Numbered from the stretch's first letter, positions 33,605-42,865 are shown. The stretch is 63,524 bases of DNA from an uncultured Victivallis sp. (GCA_944389815.1 CALXNS010000105.1:1-63524); one strand, 5' to 3'. Program-made: numbers and translations. Notes: generated from the letters alone by a model not told the origin.

Positions 33605-33638
33605 ACGGCGGAGGAGTGATCCTTCGCCGTTTTTTTTT
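33605..33638 (+). terminator. terminator after the 32833 gene
   Basis: ACGGCGGAGG (33605-33614) pairs with CCTTCGCCGT (33621-33630), one G-T wobble, followed by eight T. Confidence 0.9.
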
Positions 33639-33728
33639 GACAGGCATTTGAAGATGGCGGAGATTTTTCTCCGACATTTTTTGTGTTCCAGAATGAAGCT
33701 GACCTGACGGGAAACGTCAGCGGGATGG

Positions 33729-33790
33729 CGAAGTGACGGCGACGAAGTGACGGCGGCGAAGTGACGGCGAAATGACGGAGAAACGACGGG
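33729..33790 (+). repeat. degenerate tandem repeat, GAAGTGACGGC core
   Basis: Five successive units, three reading GAAGTGACGGC and then GAAATGACGGA and GAAACGACGG, with periods of 11-14 bases. It lies in the 380-bp gap between the terminator at 33605 and the protease gene. I see no gene in that gap; its other content is a T-poor, purine-rich stretch and an AT-rich patch just before the start codon. Confidence 0.7.
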
Positions 33791-33962
33791 GGAAGCCGTA
33801 GGGAACGGTGTTGATTGCAGAGGAAAGAGCGGGACATTGCGGAACCGGGCGGATGGGGCGAGGATGGAAATTTTCCGGAAATCCGAACCATTCGGCTTTT
33901 AAAACGCTTATTTTGTGATATTGTAATAGAATGAATCGGTCAGAAAAAGTGAGGAGGTGAGT

Positions 33963-36107
33963 ATGAAGTTGATTCGGCACAGCAGAATTCTGTTTTCCGC
34001 CGTATTGCTGGCGTGCATGTCACTTGGTGCGGCGCAGACTCCCGCCGTGGAGGAATACGACGATACGGAACTGGGTTTGATTTCCCGGATGACCGCCCGA
34101 CTGTTTTCGAACAGCCATTATCGGCGGCAGAATATCGACGCGAAACTTTCGTCGCGGCTTTTCGATCAGTATTTCGACATGCTCGATCCGAACCGGATTT
34201 ATTTTTCGGCAGAGGATGTCAAACGTTTCGAACCGCAGCGTCATCGAATCGGAGAAGCTCTTCTGCGCGGAGAGACGAAGTTCGCTTTCGAGGTCTATGA
34301 ACTTTTCCGAAAACGGAACGATGAATTCCGGCAGTTTGCCGAAAAACGCCTCAAGGAACCGTTTGATTTCACCGGAAACGACACTTACGTTCCGGATCGG
34401 CGCAAGGCTGCCCGTGCCGCCTCCCGTGCGGAACTGGAGGAACTCTGGGAAAAACGGTTGAAGAACGATATTCTCTATTATCGGCTTTTTGACCGGGCGA
34501 TGAAGGAGGAGGCAGAGAAAGCCGAGGAGAAATTGTCCCCGGAAGAAAAGAAAGAGGTGGCCGTCGCCCGGGTGTGGGAAGGCAAGTCTCCAGAGGCGAA
34601 GGTGTTGCAGCGTCTGCGCGATGTGAATAACGACATCATGCAGAAAGATCGGATCGATATCCTTGGAATTTATTTGAATGCCCTTGCGCAGGTGTACGGA
34701 CCGCACTCCAACTATTTCCCGCCGAAAGTCGATGAGGATTTCGACATCAGCATGAAACTTTCCCTGACCGGGATCGGCGCGACCTTGACCAGCAGCGACG
34801 GTTATATCAAGGTGGTCGAACTTGTTCCCGGCGGTCCTGCCGCGCTGGACGGCCGTTTGAAGGTCGAGGACCGGATCATCGCAGTGGCGGAGGGGGACGA
34901 CGGCGAACCGGTGGACGTGATCGATATGCCGGTTTCGAAGGCGGTGAAGTTCATTCGCGGTCCGGAAAACACCAAAGTCCGGCTCACTGTGCTCCCCGGC
35001 GAAAAGGGACGCAATGCGGTTCCGGAAAGCATTGAATTGATCCGCGCCAAAGTGCAGCTGGTCGAAAGCGAGGCCAAAGGGGAAGTTCGTGAAGTCAAGC
35101 TCGCCGACGGTACGGTGAAAAAGGTCGGTATTGTGACACTGCCGAGTTTTTACATGGATTTCGACGGATTTTTCCGAGGCGATCCGGATGCGAAAAGCTG
35201 TTCAAAAGACGTCCGCCGAATTCTTGAAAACTTCAAAAAAGAGGGCGTCGATGCGGTCGTCATGGATTTGCGGCGCAACGGCGGCGGCAGTCTGCCCGAG
35301 GCGATCATGCTGACCGGATTGTTCATTCCCCGCGGGCCGGTCGTCCAGATTCGGACGGCGGATCGGGATGTGCAGGTGAAATCCGTGCCGGAGTCGCAGG
35401 CGGTTTATGACGGGCCGCTGGTGGTGTTGACCAGCAAGATGTCCGCTTCTGCGGCGGAGATTTTCGCCGCCGCGGTTCGTGATTGCGATCGCGCCGTCCT
35501 GGTCGGAGACAGTCGGACATTCGGCAAGGGAACGGTGCTGGACGTGGTGCCGCTGGAACGTTTTCTGCGGTTCATCGACAAGAAGTTCGAAGCGGGTTCC
35601 GCCACCTACGAGATGGCGATGTTCTATCGTACGGCCGGCGGGTCGGTTCAACAGCTCGGCATTGCGCCGGACATTCAGCTTCCTTCGCTTTCAGAACAGC
35701 TCGAAATCGGCGAAATGTTCATGGACAACCATCTGCCGTGGGATTCGATCAAGCCTGTGCCGCGGGATAAATTCGATCCGGAGCTTACGGCGAAGATCAC
35801 CGATCTGAAGGCCGCCTCCCGGAGTCGAGTCGCGGCGAACCCTGAATTCGCCAAGCTTCAGAAGCGGATTGAGCTTTTCAACAAGTACAAGGATAAAAAA
35901 GAAGTTTCGCTGAACGAGGAACAGCGCTGGAAGGAGTATCTCGAAGAGAAACAGGTTCAGGAGGATTCCGAGAAGCTCTATGCAGAAGAGGCCGGTGTCT
36001 CTTCGGACGACGCAGTTGTCGATCCGGTGCTCGAAGAGGCGGCGAACATCGCCGGAGATCTCGCGAACTGGAAGGCCGTTCCGGAAAAAAGCGCCGATAC
36101 GCAATAA
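33963..36107 (+). CDS. prc: carboxy-terminal (tail-specific) processing protease, S41A
   Basis: This is a 714-residue periplasmic protease. The signal peptide is about residues 1-23 (ILFSAVLLACMSLGAAQT). A Prc-type N-terminal helical domain follows (residues about 35-230, including RLFDQYFDMLDPNRIYF and YFPPKVDEDF), then a PDZ domain (GIGATLTSSDGYIKVVELVPGGPAALDGRLKVEDRIIAV). In the S41 catalytic domain the Ser lies in SKMSASAAEIFAAA and the Lys in TFGKGTV. The C-terminus has a DUF3340-like coiled segment (RIELFNKYKDKKEVSLNEEQRWKEYLEEK). It degrades or processes envelope proteins from their C-termini. GGAGGTG precedes the chosen ATG. Confidence 0.94.
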   Translation: MKLIRHSRILFSAVLLACMSLGAAQTPAVEEYDDTELGLISRMTARLFSNSHYRRQNIDAKLSSRLFDQYFDMLDPNRIYFSAEDVKRFEPQRHRIGEALLRGETKFAFEVYELFRKRNDEFRQFAEKRLKEPFDFTGNDTYVPDRRKAARAASRAELEELWEKRLKNDILYYRLFDRAMKEEAEKAEEKLSPEEKKEVAVARVWEGKSPEAKVLQRLRDVNNDIMQKDRIDILGIYLNALAQVYGPHSNYFPPKVDEDFDISMKLSLTGIGATLTSSDGYIKVVELVPGGPAALDGRLKVEDRIIAVAEGDDGEPVDVIDMPVSKAVKFIRGPENTKVRLTVLPGEKGRNAVPESIELIRAKVQLVESEAKGEVREVKLADGTVKKVGIVTLPSFYMDFDGFFRGDPDAKSCSKDVRRILENFKKEGVDAVVMDLRRNGGGSLPEAIMLTGLFIPRGPVVQIRTADRDVQVKSVPESQAVYDGPLVVLTSKMSASAAEIFAAAVRDCDRAVLVGDSRTFGKGTVLDVVPLERFLRFIDKKFEAGSATYEMAMFYRTAGGSVQQLGIAPDIQLPSLSEQLEIGEMFMDNHLPWDSIKPVPRDKFDPELTAKITDLKAASRSRVAANPEFAKLQKRIELFNKYKDKKEVSLNEEQRWKEYLEEKQVQEDSEKLYAEEAGVSSDDAVVDPVLEEAANIAGDLANWKAVPEKSADTQ

Positions 36108-36190
36108 AACGGGGAATTGCGGCTTGGCGCGAAACACTGTTGCCCTGTTACGGGCGGACGAGCGTTCCTGTCAACGGCGGAAGAGGATCA

Positions 36191-37777
36191 ATGAATAAAA
36201 TTGTCGGATTTTCCATACGTTTAGACGCCGATGATATCGAGCCGGTTGATTTTTTCGATGTCGGCTTCCGGGAATTGCGCGAGACACGCGGTCGCTGGCA
36301 TTTGCGGCTCTGGGCGATCGGAGAGCCGCAGGCGTGTTCAATCGATGCTGAAGGAACGTATTCACTCGGGTTTCCTCCGTCGGAAGACCGGCTCAACCGT
36401 AACGTGCTGATCCATCCGCTGTCGGACGGATTCCGGATCGAAAATGACTGGCTCGGAGCGATTCCGGTCTTCTACAACGCCGTCAGTGGCCGGATTTCAA
36501 CGCTGATGGGCCGGGTGCGCGACGATGCGGAAGTGGATCCGGTTGGTGCACGGGAGTTTTTTTCCTTCGGATTCTCGGTGTTTTCACGGACGCCGTTCCG
36601 CAATGTGCGGTTCATGCGCGCGTATTCCGCGCTGACGTTGACGGCGGACGGCCGGATTGTGGTGGAAAATGAAGCCGATCCGGTGAAAACGGAACTGGAT
36701 CGTTCCGCTTCCACTCCCGCGGAGGTCGTCTCTGCTATGGAATCGTCGCTGCGCCGCGTGTCCGGAACGGTGATCGTGCCGACCTCCGGCGGATTCGATT
36801 CGCGTTTTCTCAATGCGTTGTTTCCTGAACCGGAACGGCTCCGCGCATTCACCTACGGCACGTCGGCGCGGCAGGAACGCAGTTTCGAAGTCCGGTACGC
36901 GCGGGCGGTCTGCGCACGGCTGGGGGTTCGCTGGGAGCAGATCGAACAAAAACAATATTTCAGTGAAATTCCCGCCTGGCATCGGATTTATGATTGTTCC
37001 ACCCATTTGCACGGCATGTATCACATCGATTTTTACCGGACGATCCGTGAGCGGATGAAGGGAGAGACGGCGACGTTGCTCTCGGGCATTTACGGGGATG
37101 CCTGGAGCGGCAATGTTCGACTGCCGCAGATTGAAACGGCTGCGGAGCTGGAAGAGATCGCTTATCTGCATCGGGTGCGGGTCGATCCCGTCTCGCTGCT
37201 GCCGAAAACGGCTGAAGAGCGTGAAACGTTTTTCATCGAAAATCAGGAACTGCTCAATCATCCCGCCTCGGGTCCGGTTGTCATGGGGCGGTTGAAGATC
37301 ATCCTGATCTCCTATATCGTGACGCTGCCGGAATATTTCGGCTGGCCCGCGTGGTCGCCGTTTCTCGATCTGCGCGTGGCGGGCGCCATGATGCGCCTGC
37401 CGGAACAGCTGCGGGAAAAACGATGCTGGCAGCGGGATTTTTTCCGCGCCCGCAATTTGCTCGTTGAGGATACGGTAGCGGCGGGCGACCGTTCTCACCT
37501 GCTGGAGTTGACGTTGTCGGAAAAATTCCGGTTCGAGCCGTTGACGGAAGCGTTTTTCACCGGTCTGGTGGAACCGGAATACGTTCGTAAAATCAATCAG
37601 GAACTCTCCCGGCACCACAGATTCGATCAAACCATCGCCCGGCTTCAGGCGACGCCGAAGGTCTGGCGTTTGCTGGAGTATTTTCAGATCGCGCCGCGCC
37701 GGGAGAGCGCGCTTAACGCTTATTACGTGTTGAAGGCGTTCGAATTGTCACGCCGGGAGCAGCTCCGCCGTTCATAA
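36191..37777 (+). CDS. asparagine-synthase-like protein lacking the glutaminase cysteine
   Basis: This is a 528-residue protein. The C-terminal half has the ATP-pyrophosphatase loop VPTSGGFDSRFLNALF (about residues 195-210), as in asparagine synthetase B and beta-lactam synthetases. The N-terminal 170 residues resemble the Ntn glutaminase domain (DGFRIENDWLGAIPVFYN), but the protein starts MNKIVGF, so the Cys2 nucleophile is absent and free ammonia or another amine must be used. Such proteins amidate or cyclise diverse substrates. It stands alone after prc. No RiPP precursor or partner enzyme is visible. The 3' end overlaps the convergent nif3 gene by 6 bp. Confidence 0.75.
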   Translation: MNKIVGFSIRLDADDIEPVDFFDVGFRELRETRGRWHLRLWAIGEPQACSIDAEGTYSLGFPPSEDRLNRNVLIHPLSDGFRIENDWLGAIPVFYNAVSGRISTLMGRVRDDAEVDPVGAREFFSFGFSVFSRTPFRNVRFMRAYSALTLTADGRIVVENEADPVKTELDRSASTPAEVVSAMESSLRRVSGTVIVPTSGGFDSRFLNALFPEPERLRAFTYGTSARQERSFEVRYARAVCARLGVRWEQIEQKQYFSEIPAWHRIYDCSTHLHGMYHIDFYRTIRERMKGETATLLSGIYGDAWSGNVRLPQIETAAELEEIAYLHRVRVDPVSLLPKTAEERETFFIENQELLNHPASGPVVMGRLKIILISYIVTLPEYFGWPAWSPFLDLRVAGAMMRLPEQLREKRCWQRDFFRARNLLVEDTVAAGDRSHLLELTLSEKFRFEPLTEAFFTGLVEPEYVRKINQELSRHHRFDQTIARLQATPKVWRLLEYFQIAPRRESALNAYYVLKAFELSRREQLRRS

Positions 37778-38533
37778 CCCGGTCGGAAGATCGATGAACT
37801 CCGTTTCAATCCCGAATTTCCGACGAACCTCTTCCATTACCGCCCGCGGCCCGACGGTTTCCGAGGCATAGTGGCCGAGTGCGATCACCGCAACATTCAG
37901 TTCGCGGGCGATCGGCGCCATGACATGGGTCATTTCGCCGGTTACCAGGAGATCTGCGCCGAGCGCTGCGGCCTGTTCGAGCGCGTCCATTCCGCCGCCG
38001 CCGGAAACGACCGCAATCTTGCGTGCAATTCGGGCGCGGTCGCCGTAGAGTTTCGCTTCGCATTGCAATACCGTTCCCAACCGGGCGGCGAGTTCACCGT
38101 ATGGTTCGAGCCGGGTCGGACGGCCGACGAAGCCGATCAGGACGCCGTCATATTCACAATAGGGGGTGCGTTCGGCAAGTTCAATCAAGCGGCAGAGTTC
38201 GGCGTTGTTCCCCAGTTCCGGGTGCGCATCGAGCGGCAGGTGCACCGCATAGAGCGAACAATTGTGCTGAAAGAGCACCCGCATCCGTTCAGCCACGATG
38301 CCGGTGAAGCGTTTCGGTTGCGCTCCCCAGCTCAGACCGTGATGGACGAAGAGAAAATCCGCGCCGCGCTTGACTCCCTCCTGAAAGAATTCAAGCGAGG
38401 CATCGACGCCGAATGCCGCCCGGTGCACCTCCGGCGTCCCTTCCAGTTGCAAGCCGTTGTTCGAATGATCACCGGAAAACGCGGCGAGCGACAAAGTGGA
38501 ATCGAGATATTGAACAAGTTCCTGAAGTTTCAT
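37772..38533 (-). CDS. Nif3-like dinuclear metal-centre protein
   Basis: This is a 253-residue protein of the DUF34/NIF3/YbgI family, toroidal hexamers with a two-metal site, often linked to GTP cyclohydrolase I type 2 or general metal-handling roles that are not settled. Metal ligands are visible as FVHHGLSW, HLPLDAHPELGNN and, near the end, GHYASETVG, with the cap motif VLIGFVGR. Its ATG overlaps the upstream putative metallopeptidase stop (ATGA), so translation is probably coupled. Confidence 0.92.
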   Translation of the reverse strand: MKLQELVQYLDSTLSLAAFSGDHSNNGLQLEGTPEVHRAAFGVDASLEFFQEGVKRGADFLFVHHGLSWGAQPKRFTGIVAERMRVLFQHNCSLYAVHLPLDAHPELGNNAELCRLIELAERTPYCEYDGVLIGFVGRPTRLEPYGELAARLGTVLQCEAKLYGDRARIARKIAVVSGGGGMDALEQAAALGADLLVTGEMTHVMAPIARELNVAVIALGHYASETVGPRAVMEEVRRKFGIETEFIDLPTGL

Positions 38534-39489
38534 GGTATCGGGTCTCCTGTATCAGGCGATTTTTCATGATCGTCGTGTTTCAATTCGCTGTCCTCCGCCG
38601 CCGTCTCCGAAGCGTTCAGAAACCGTGCGGCAATCACGCGCCAGCGCAGGTCACGTTCCAGAAGAGGTGCGAATTCCTCCATTTGTTTCATGCGGCCGAT
38701 TTCGATGATCTCCGGCGTCGTGCAGCGGAAGAGCACCGCACGGGGGCGGAGGATTCCCCAGCGCGTCAGATTCCGCTCCGCCCGGAAATAACGGTTTCGC
38801 GCGCGCTGATTGCGCACCAGCAGCCACACCGGGTACGCGAGCGCCAGAATCCAGAACGGCCAGACCGGCAATCGCGGCAGCAGAAACGACTGCACAATCT
38901 GCGCCGCCAGCAGCAAAAGTGTCGGAATGACGAAGAGAATCGCATCGTAATCGCGAATGAAACAATTTCCGAGATAACGGCGCAATCGTGACGGACTTGT
39001 CCGATAGGCGAAGAACTCCTCCAGCTCCACATCATGAAGCGGTTGACGCATCGAATGACAGAGTTCATGCGCCTGCAGTTCGCGGCGGTTGTAGAAAAGC
39101 CACCGTTCCCGCGTCCGGAACACCCCCCGGATCAGAAACACCGCCAGCGGCTCAACCGTGTCGCCGATCATGCATCCGCCCCAGAGCAATCCGACGTCGC
39201 GCGAGAGGAAAAATCCCGGCACGTGCCGGGCACGAAACCCGTAAAGCGTCTCGGTAAGGTCGCCGGCCTCCTCGATGATCTCCGGCGGGATCGCATCCTC
39301 CCGGGAGAGATGGATGCTCTCGAACACCGTGGCGGATCCTTCGGTGGCAAGTTTCTCCTGCAATGAAGTTTCCGCATCCGTGATCGCCTGAACCCGGGAG
39401 AGAAACGTTTCGGCGGATTCTCCGGGACCCGGCAGAAAGCCGGCCGCGTCCAGTGCAAGAATTTTCCGCCATGTTTCCTCCGGGATCAT
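38530..39489 (-). CDS. putative membrane zinc metallopeptidase (HExxH)
   Basis: I do not recognise a named family. The 319-residue protein has a soluble N-terminal domain with AHELCHSMRQ (HExxH at residues 141-145) followed by acidic residues 157-158 in ELEEFFAYR, the spacing of a gluzincin-like third ligand. Two membrane helices follow (about 183-205 and 208-226), then a basic cytoplasmic segment and an acidic tail. The motif sits in a helical region before the membrane segments, as in many membrane-bound proteases. Start and stop overlap its neighbours by four bases each, placing it between the RicT-like and Nif3-like proteins in one operon. Protease function is inference. Confidence 0.6.
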   Translation of the reverse strand: MIPEETWRKILALDAAGFLPGPGESAETFLSRVQAITDAETSLQEKLATEGSATVFESIHLSREDAIPPEIIEEAGDLTETLYGFRARHVPGFFLSRDVGLLWGGCMIGDTVEPLAVFLIRGVFRTRERWLFYNRRELQAHELCHSMRQPLHDVELEEFFAYRTSPSRLRRYLGNCFIRDYDAILFVIPTLLLLAAQIVQSFLLPRLPVWPFWILALAYPVWLLVRNQRARNRYFRAERNLTRWGILRPRAVLFRCTTPEIIEIGRMKQMEEFAPLLERDLRWRVIAARFLNASETAAEDSELKHDDHEKSPDTGDPIP

Positions 39490-40565
39490 TTTCCGGCATC
39501 CGGTTCCGACGGCACGTCCGCGGGAACCGCCGGAGCGGAAGCCGTTTTCGGCTGCGGAGCGTTGGGAGGAGTGCCGTTGTTATTGTTGTTTCCGTTGCCG
39601 CGTTTTTTGTTGTTTTTCGCATTGCGGCGCGATTCACGATCGCGTTTTTCCATTCCGGCGGCGTTGTTTTTTTCCTCCCGTCTGCCGGAATCGCCGGCGG
39701 GGGTGCCGTTGTTGTTCCTGGAGGCGTTGCGGCTGCCGGATGCTCCCTGCGGCCGTTCCGGCGGCGGGATGATCGTGATCTCCGCGCGCGGAAATTGCAC
39801 CACGCTGCCGCTCTCCAGCGTCACGGACACCTTCTGCGTAAGAAGATTGCGGTCGCTGATCCGACCTCGACCCTGCGGCGTGTCGCACCATTCACCGCGC
39901 CGGGGCATGGTTTTCTCCAGTTGCTGATAACCTTCGTGTTCGTACTTGAGGCAGCATTTCAGCCGCCCGCAGGCTCCGGAAATGGTCGACGGCGTCAGCG
40001 AAAGATCCTGTTCCTTGGCCATTTTGACGTTGATCGAATTGAATTCCTTGAGGAACCGGCAGCAGCAGAGCGGTTGACCGCAGACGGCGATCCCTCCGTA
40101 GATGCCGGTTTCGTCGCGGACGCCGATCTGGCGAAGTTCGATCCGGGTGCAGAGCGCGCGGGATAATTCCTTGACCAGTTCGCGGAAGTCCACGCGACCG
40201 TCGGCACTGAACTGAATCGTCACAAGTTTTCCGTCCAGCGAATAATGGGCGTTCAGAAGCTTCATCGCCAGATTGAGGCTCTCCACCAGAGACTGTGCCG
40301 TGCGCATCGCGGAGCGGGCTTTGACTTCATTCTCGCTCGCGGTGATGAGATCGGCATTTTCCGCCCGGCGCAGTGCGGAGGGAATTTCGCTCTGCCCCTT
40401 CGGCGGAACGGGCGTTTCGGTAATTACCCGGACGATTTCGCCCATGTCGGTATAGAAATCGCGCCGGAAGACACAACTGTCATGCAGTTGGAGTGCCAGC
40501 TCTTCGGCGGCTTTGAGGTCAACGGAACTGCCGTTGTCAAGTTTAACTGAAAAATATTGATCCAT
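39486..40565 (-). CDS. ricT: PSP1-domain protein, RicT/YaaT-like, with low-complexity tail
   Basis: This is a 359-residue protein. The PSP1 domain covers about residues 1-240 and carries the family's Cys-rich signature: CGQPLCCCRFL, then CGRLKCCLKYE. In Bacillus, RicT is part of the RicAFT [4Fe-4S] complex that affects mRNA processing by RNase Y. The C-terminal 110 residues are low complexity, rich in Asn, Arg, Lys, Gly and Pro (for example RGNGNNNNNGTPPN), unlike the Bacillus protein. It heads the operon with the putative metallopeptidase and Nif3-like genes and has a near-ideal promoter. Confidence 0.88.
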   Translation of the reverse strand: MDQYFSVKLDNGSSVDLKAAEELALQLHDSCVFRRDFYTDMGEIVRVITETPVPPKGQSEIPSALRRAENADLITASENEVKARSAMRTAQSLVESLNLAMKLLNAHYSLDGKLVTIQFSADGRVDFRELVKELSRALCTRIELRQIGVRDETGIYGGIAVCGQPLCCCRFLKEFNSINVKMAKEQDLSLTPSTISGACGRLKCCLKYEHEGYQQLEKTMPRRGEWCDTPQGRGRISDRNLLTQKVSVTLESGSVVQFPRAEITIIPPPERPQGASGSRNASRNNNGTPAGDSGRREEKNNAAGMEKRDRESRRNAKNNKKRGNGNNNNNGTPPNAPQPKTASAPAVPADVPSEPDAGK

Positions 40566-40602
40566 TCGGATCCTCCATCGTAAAAAAGAGTAACATCAAC
40601 AC

Positions 40603-40631
40603 AATATAGCAGTTCCGAACCTTTATTGCAA
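40603..40631 (-). promoter_or_regulatory. ricT operon promoter
   Basis: Reading the minus strand: TTGCAA (40631-40626), 17 bp, TATATT (40608-40603). The -35 box lies inside the last codons of the upstream membrane glycosyltransferase gene. Confidence 0.65.
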
Positions 40632-42338
40632 ACGGCATTCAACGATGAAAAATTCGAGAAATCCGCTTTTCTCCCCTTTCAATCGCCGGATCTCCCGCGT
40701 CGGCGGCGCCGCCTCCAGCAGAAGGCGCAATGACGCTTCGTCGATCGTACGCCAGTACGGCGAGAGAATCAACGTGAATTCGTCGACTTTATGTGAGCGC
40801 AGCAGTTCGAGAAGTTTCGGGATGTCCTTGCCGGATTTGATGTAGAGCCATTGACGTTCAAAGAAGAGCTGAGGGGTTTGTTCCGGGAGAAAGAATACGT
40901 CGCTGAGCACCACCCGTCCGGGGGTCGCACGGATAACATCGGTCACGGCCGCGCCTTCCGTGGCGACGTCTTTCAGTTTTTGAATTCCGCTGAATTCCAG
41001 CAGCAGCGCCGCTGCGACGGTCAGAACCGCACCCAGTTGAAGCATCCGTTTCCGGGTGACGCCCAGCCGGAGAATTCCGATGGCCGACAGCGCCATCAGA
41101 AACGGTACGACGAAAAGAAAATGCCGCGCACTCCAGATCACGCCGATGTCGCTCCGCGTCAGGAAGGGGGGGAGCAAAAGCACGTAAATAAGGACGAACC
41201 ATCCGAGCAGCCGGATGCGCCGCGCCCCCCGGCAACACAATGGGCGCCAGTTGAGCCAGAAGCCCGCGGCGAGCGGCAGCGCCGGAAACAGCCCGACCGC
41301 CATTCCGACCATTCCGGCGGGAGTTTGGCTCATTTCCCGCGCGAGAGCGAAATAAGCGAGTGCGGCGGCGAAAAAGATTCCAGTTTTGAGTGCCGCGTGA
41401 CTTCGGATGCGGGGGAAAGCGCCGCAGACCGCCGGCAGTATCGGCGCCATCGCCAGCCATTTCTGCTGTGTGATGTGACTGAAGAAATAGAACCCATACG
41501 CCTCCGGGAGCGCGCCGAAGAGTTGTTCAAGGAGCGTCGGAGCGTTTCCGGATGTGTTGTGCGTGTAATAGAGTGCGCCGTGAAGTCCGAGAATGTGTCC
41601 GCTCTGGTACCATTGAAGAATCCACAACGCCGCCGCCGGCGGAATCGCGCCGAGAACGATACGTGAAAATTCCCGGATGCGGTGTTTCGGTTCCGCCGTC
41701 AGCAGCCAGGCGGCGCCGAGGGCGGCGGAAGCGAAATAGAACTCCTCCCGCAGCCAGAGGCCGAGGCCAAGCAGTATGCCGGTGAGGAGAAATTTCCGAT
41801 GGAACAGTGCCAGAAGTGCGCCGCACAGCAGTGCGCAGCCCATTGTCATCTCCCAGAAGAGCTGCGAGTAGAAGGCAAATGGTGTTGCAAAGACAAGCCC
41901 CAGCCCCAGGCCCGCCGCCCAGAACGGCGGAATTCGGAGGAGATGGAGCAGTGCGAGAAAACAGCTCAGCAGCGCCAGCGTTCCGAGAATCGGCAGCACC
42001 GCGACGCCGCGTTCACCGAAAAGCCGGTAGAAGGGAATGGTCAGGACCGAAAAAAATTCCGGATAGACCGAACGGTATCCGCCGCCGAGCTCTTTGAAGT
42101 GAAAATCCCCGTCGGGAAAGAAACGGTTCCCGGGATCGATTTCAGCGGCCGGATTGACGACGGTCGCGCTGCCGTGCGCGATGAAATTCCGCATCAGGAT
42201 GTATTTGTTGCCGTTGTCGGTGATCCAGACCGCTCCGGGCGGCAGCAGAAACTGCAACCCGGTTAAGACCAGTGCCGCGACAACGATTGTTCCGAATGCC
42301 GCACGCCGGAAAAGTCCGGTCGACGGGGATGGATTCAT
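40623..42338 (-). CDS. GT-C type membrane glycosyltransferase-like protein
   Basis: This 571-residue polytopic protein has about eleven hydrophobic helices and a C-terminal soluble region. After the first helix comes WITDNGNKYILMRNF, an acidic loop in the position of the catalytic Asp of ArnT/PMT-type (GT-C) enzymes, and later ELGGGYRSVYPEFFSVLTIPFYRLFG, a typical lumenal segment. Such enzymes transfer sugars from polyprenyl phosphates onto lipids, glycans or proteins. The ATG at 42338 overlaps the upstream gene's stop. Exact substrate is unknown. Confidence 0.7.
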   Translation of the reverse strand: MNPSPSTGLFRRAAFGTIVVAALVLTGLQFLLPPGAVWITDNGNKYILMRNFIAHGSATVVNPAAEIDPGNRFFPDGDFHFKELGGGYRSVYPEFFSVLTIPFYRLFGERGVAVLPILGTLALLSCFLALLHLLRIPPFWAAGLGLGLVFATPFAFYSQLFWEMTMGCALLCGALLALFHRKFLLTGILLGLGLWLREEFYFASAALGAAWLLTAEPKHRIREFSRIVLGAIPPAAALWILQWYQSGHILGLHGALYYTHNTSGNAPTLLEQLFGALPEAYGFYFFSHITQQKWLAMAPILPAVCGAFPRIRSHAALKTGIFFAAALAYFALAREMSQTPAGMVGMAVGLFPALPLAAGFWLNWRPLCCRGARRIRLLGWFVLIYVLLLPPFLTRSDIGVIWSARHFLFVVPFLMALSAIGILRLGVTRKRMLQLGAVLTVAAALLLEFSGIQKLKDVATEGAAVTDVIRATPGRVVLSDVFFLPEQTPQLFFERQWLYIKSGKDIPKLLELLRSHKVDEFTLILSPYWRTIDEASLRLLLEAAPPTREIRRLKGEKSGFLEFFIVECRLQ

Positions 42339-42865
42339 ATTCTGCCGTCCGCCTCGAGCTGTTCGATTGCGAGGTGGCTTGAGATGCGGAACATCCATTT
42401 GAGCGCTTCGAAAAGCGGGAGCACCGGATCGATTCCGCGCCGCGCAACCGCATCCGCCTCGATTTCATACCACTCCCAGTAGGCGCGGGCCGCATTCTGC
42501 GGCCATTCGGAGAGTTTGAACGCGCCGGTGATCCGGTCGTCGGCGTAGATGGGCACCTTGCCGTCGAACATGCCGAGCATGGAGAAATCGTCGGGACGGC
42601 CGTTGACCATATTGGTCACCGCCTCGGCGGCGCGGGCGAATACGAAGGTGAACAGCGAGGAAATCTCATCCGAGGAGAGTTCGTTCACCCCGGTTGCGCG
42701 CCGTTCCGCCAGATGGCGGAACATCCGCAGAAAAAGTTCCTTCTCCGAATCGGCCAGCGCCGGTGCGGTCGCCACCTGACCGCGCAGCACATCCGTCCGC
42801 CGCGCCGCGTTGACGATCACCAGAGCCGCCGCCTGGGCGGTCATTGAACGACTGAATTCCGACAT
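42335..42865 (-). CDS. protein of unknown function, 176 aa
   Basis: I do not recognise this protein. It is predicted mostly helical and soluble, with no signal peptide, membrane segment or Cys pair. It has segments MTAQAAALVIVNAARRTDVLR, SSDEISSLFTFVFARAAEAVTNMVNG and PVLPLFEALKWMFRISSHLA. It lies 37 bp after the Bax-inhibitor gene and overlaps the GT-C gene by four bases, so it belongs to a three-gene leftward operon. That overlap and the coding-like composition are the reasons to call it real. Confidence 0.65.
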   Translation of the reverse strand: MSEFSRSMTAQAAALVIVNAARRTDVLRGQVATAPALADSEKELFLRMFRHLAERRATGVNELSSDEISSLFTFVFARAAEAVTNMVNGRPDDFSMLGMFDGKVPIYADDRITGAFKLSEWPQNAARAYWEWYEIEADAVARRGIDPVLPLFEALKWMFRISSHLAIEQLEADGRI

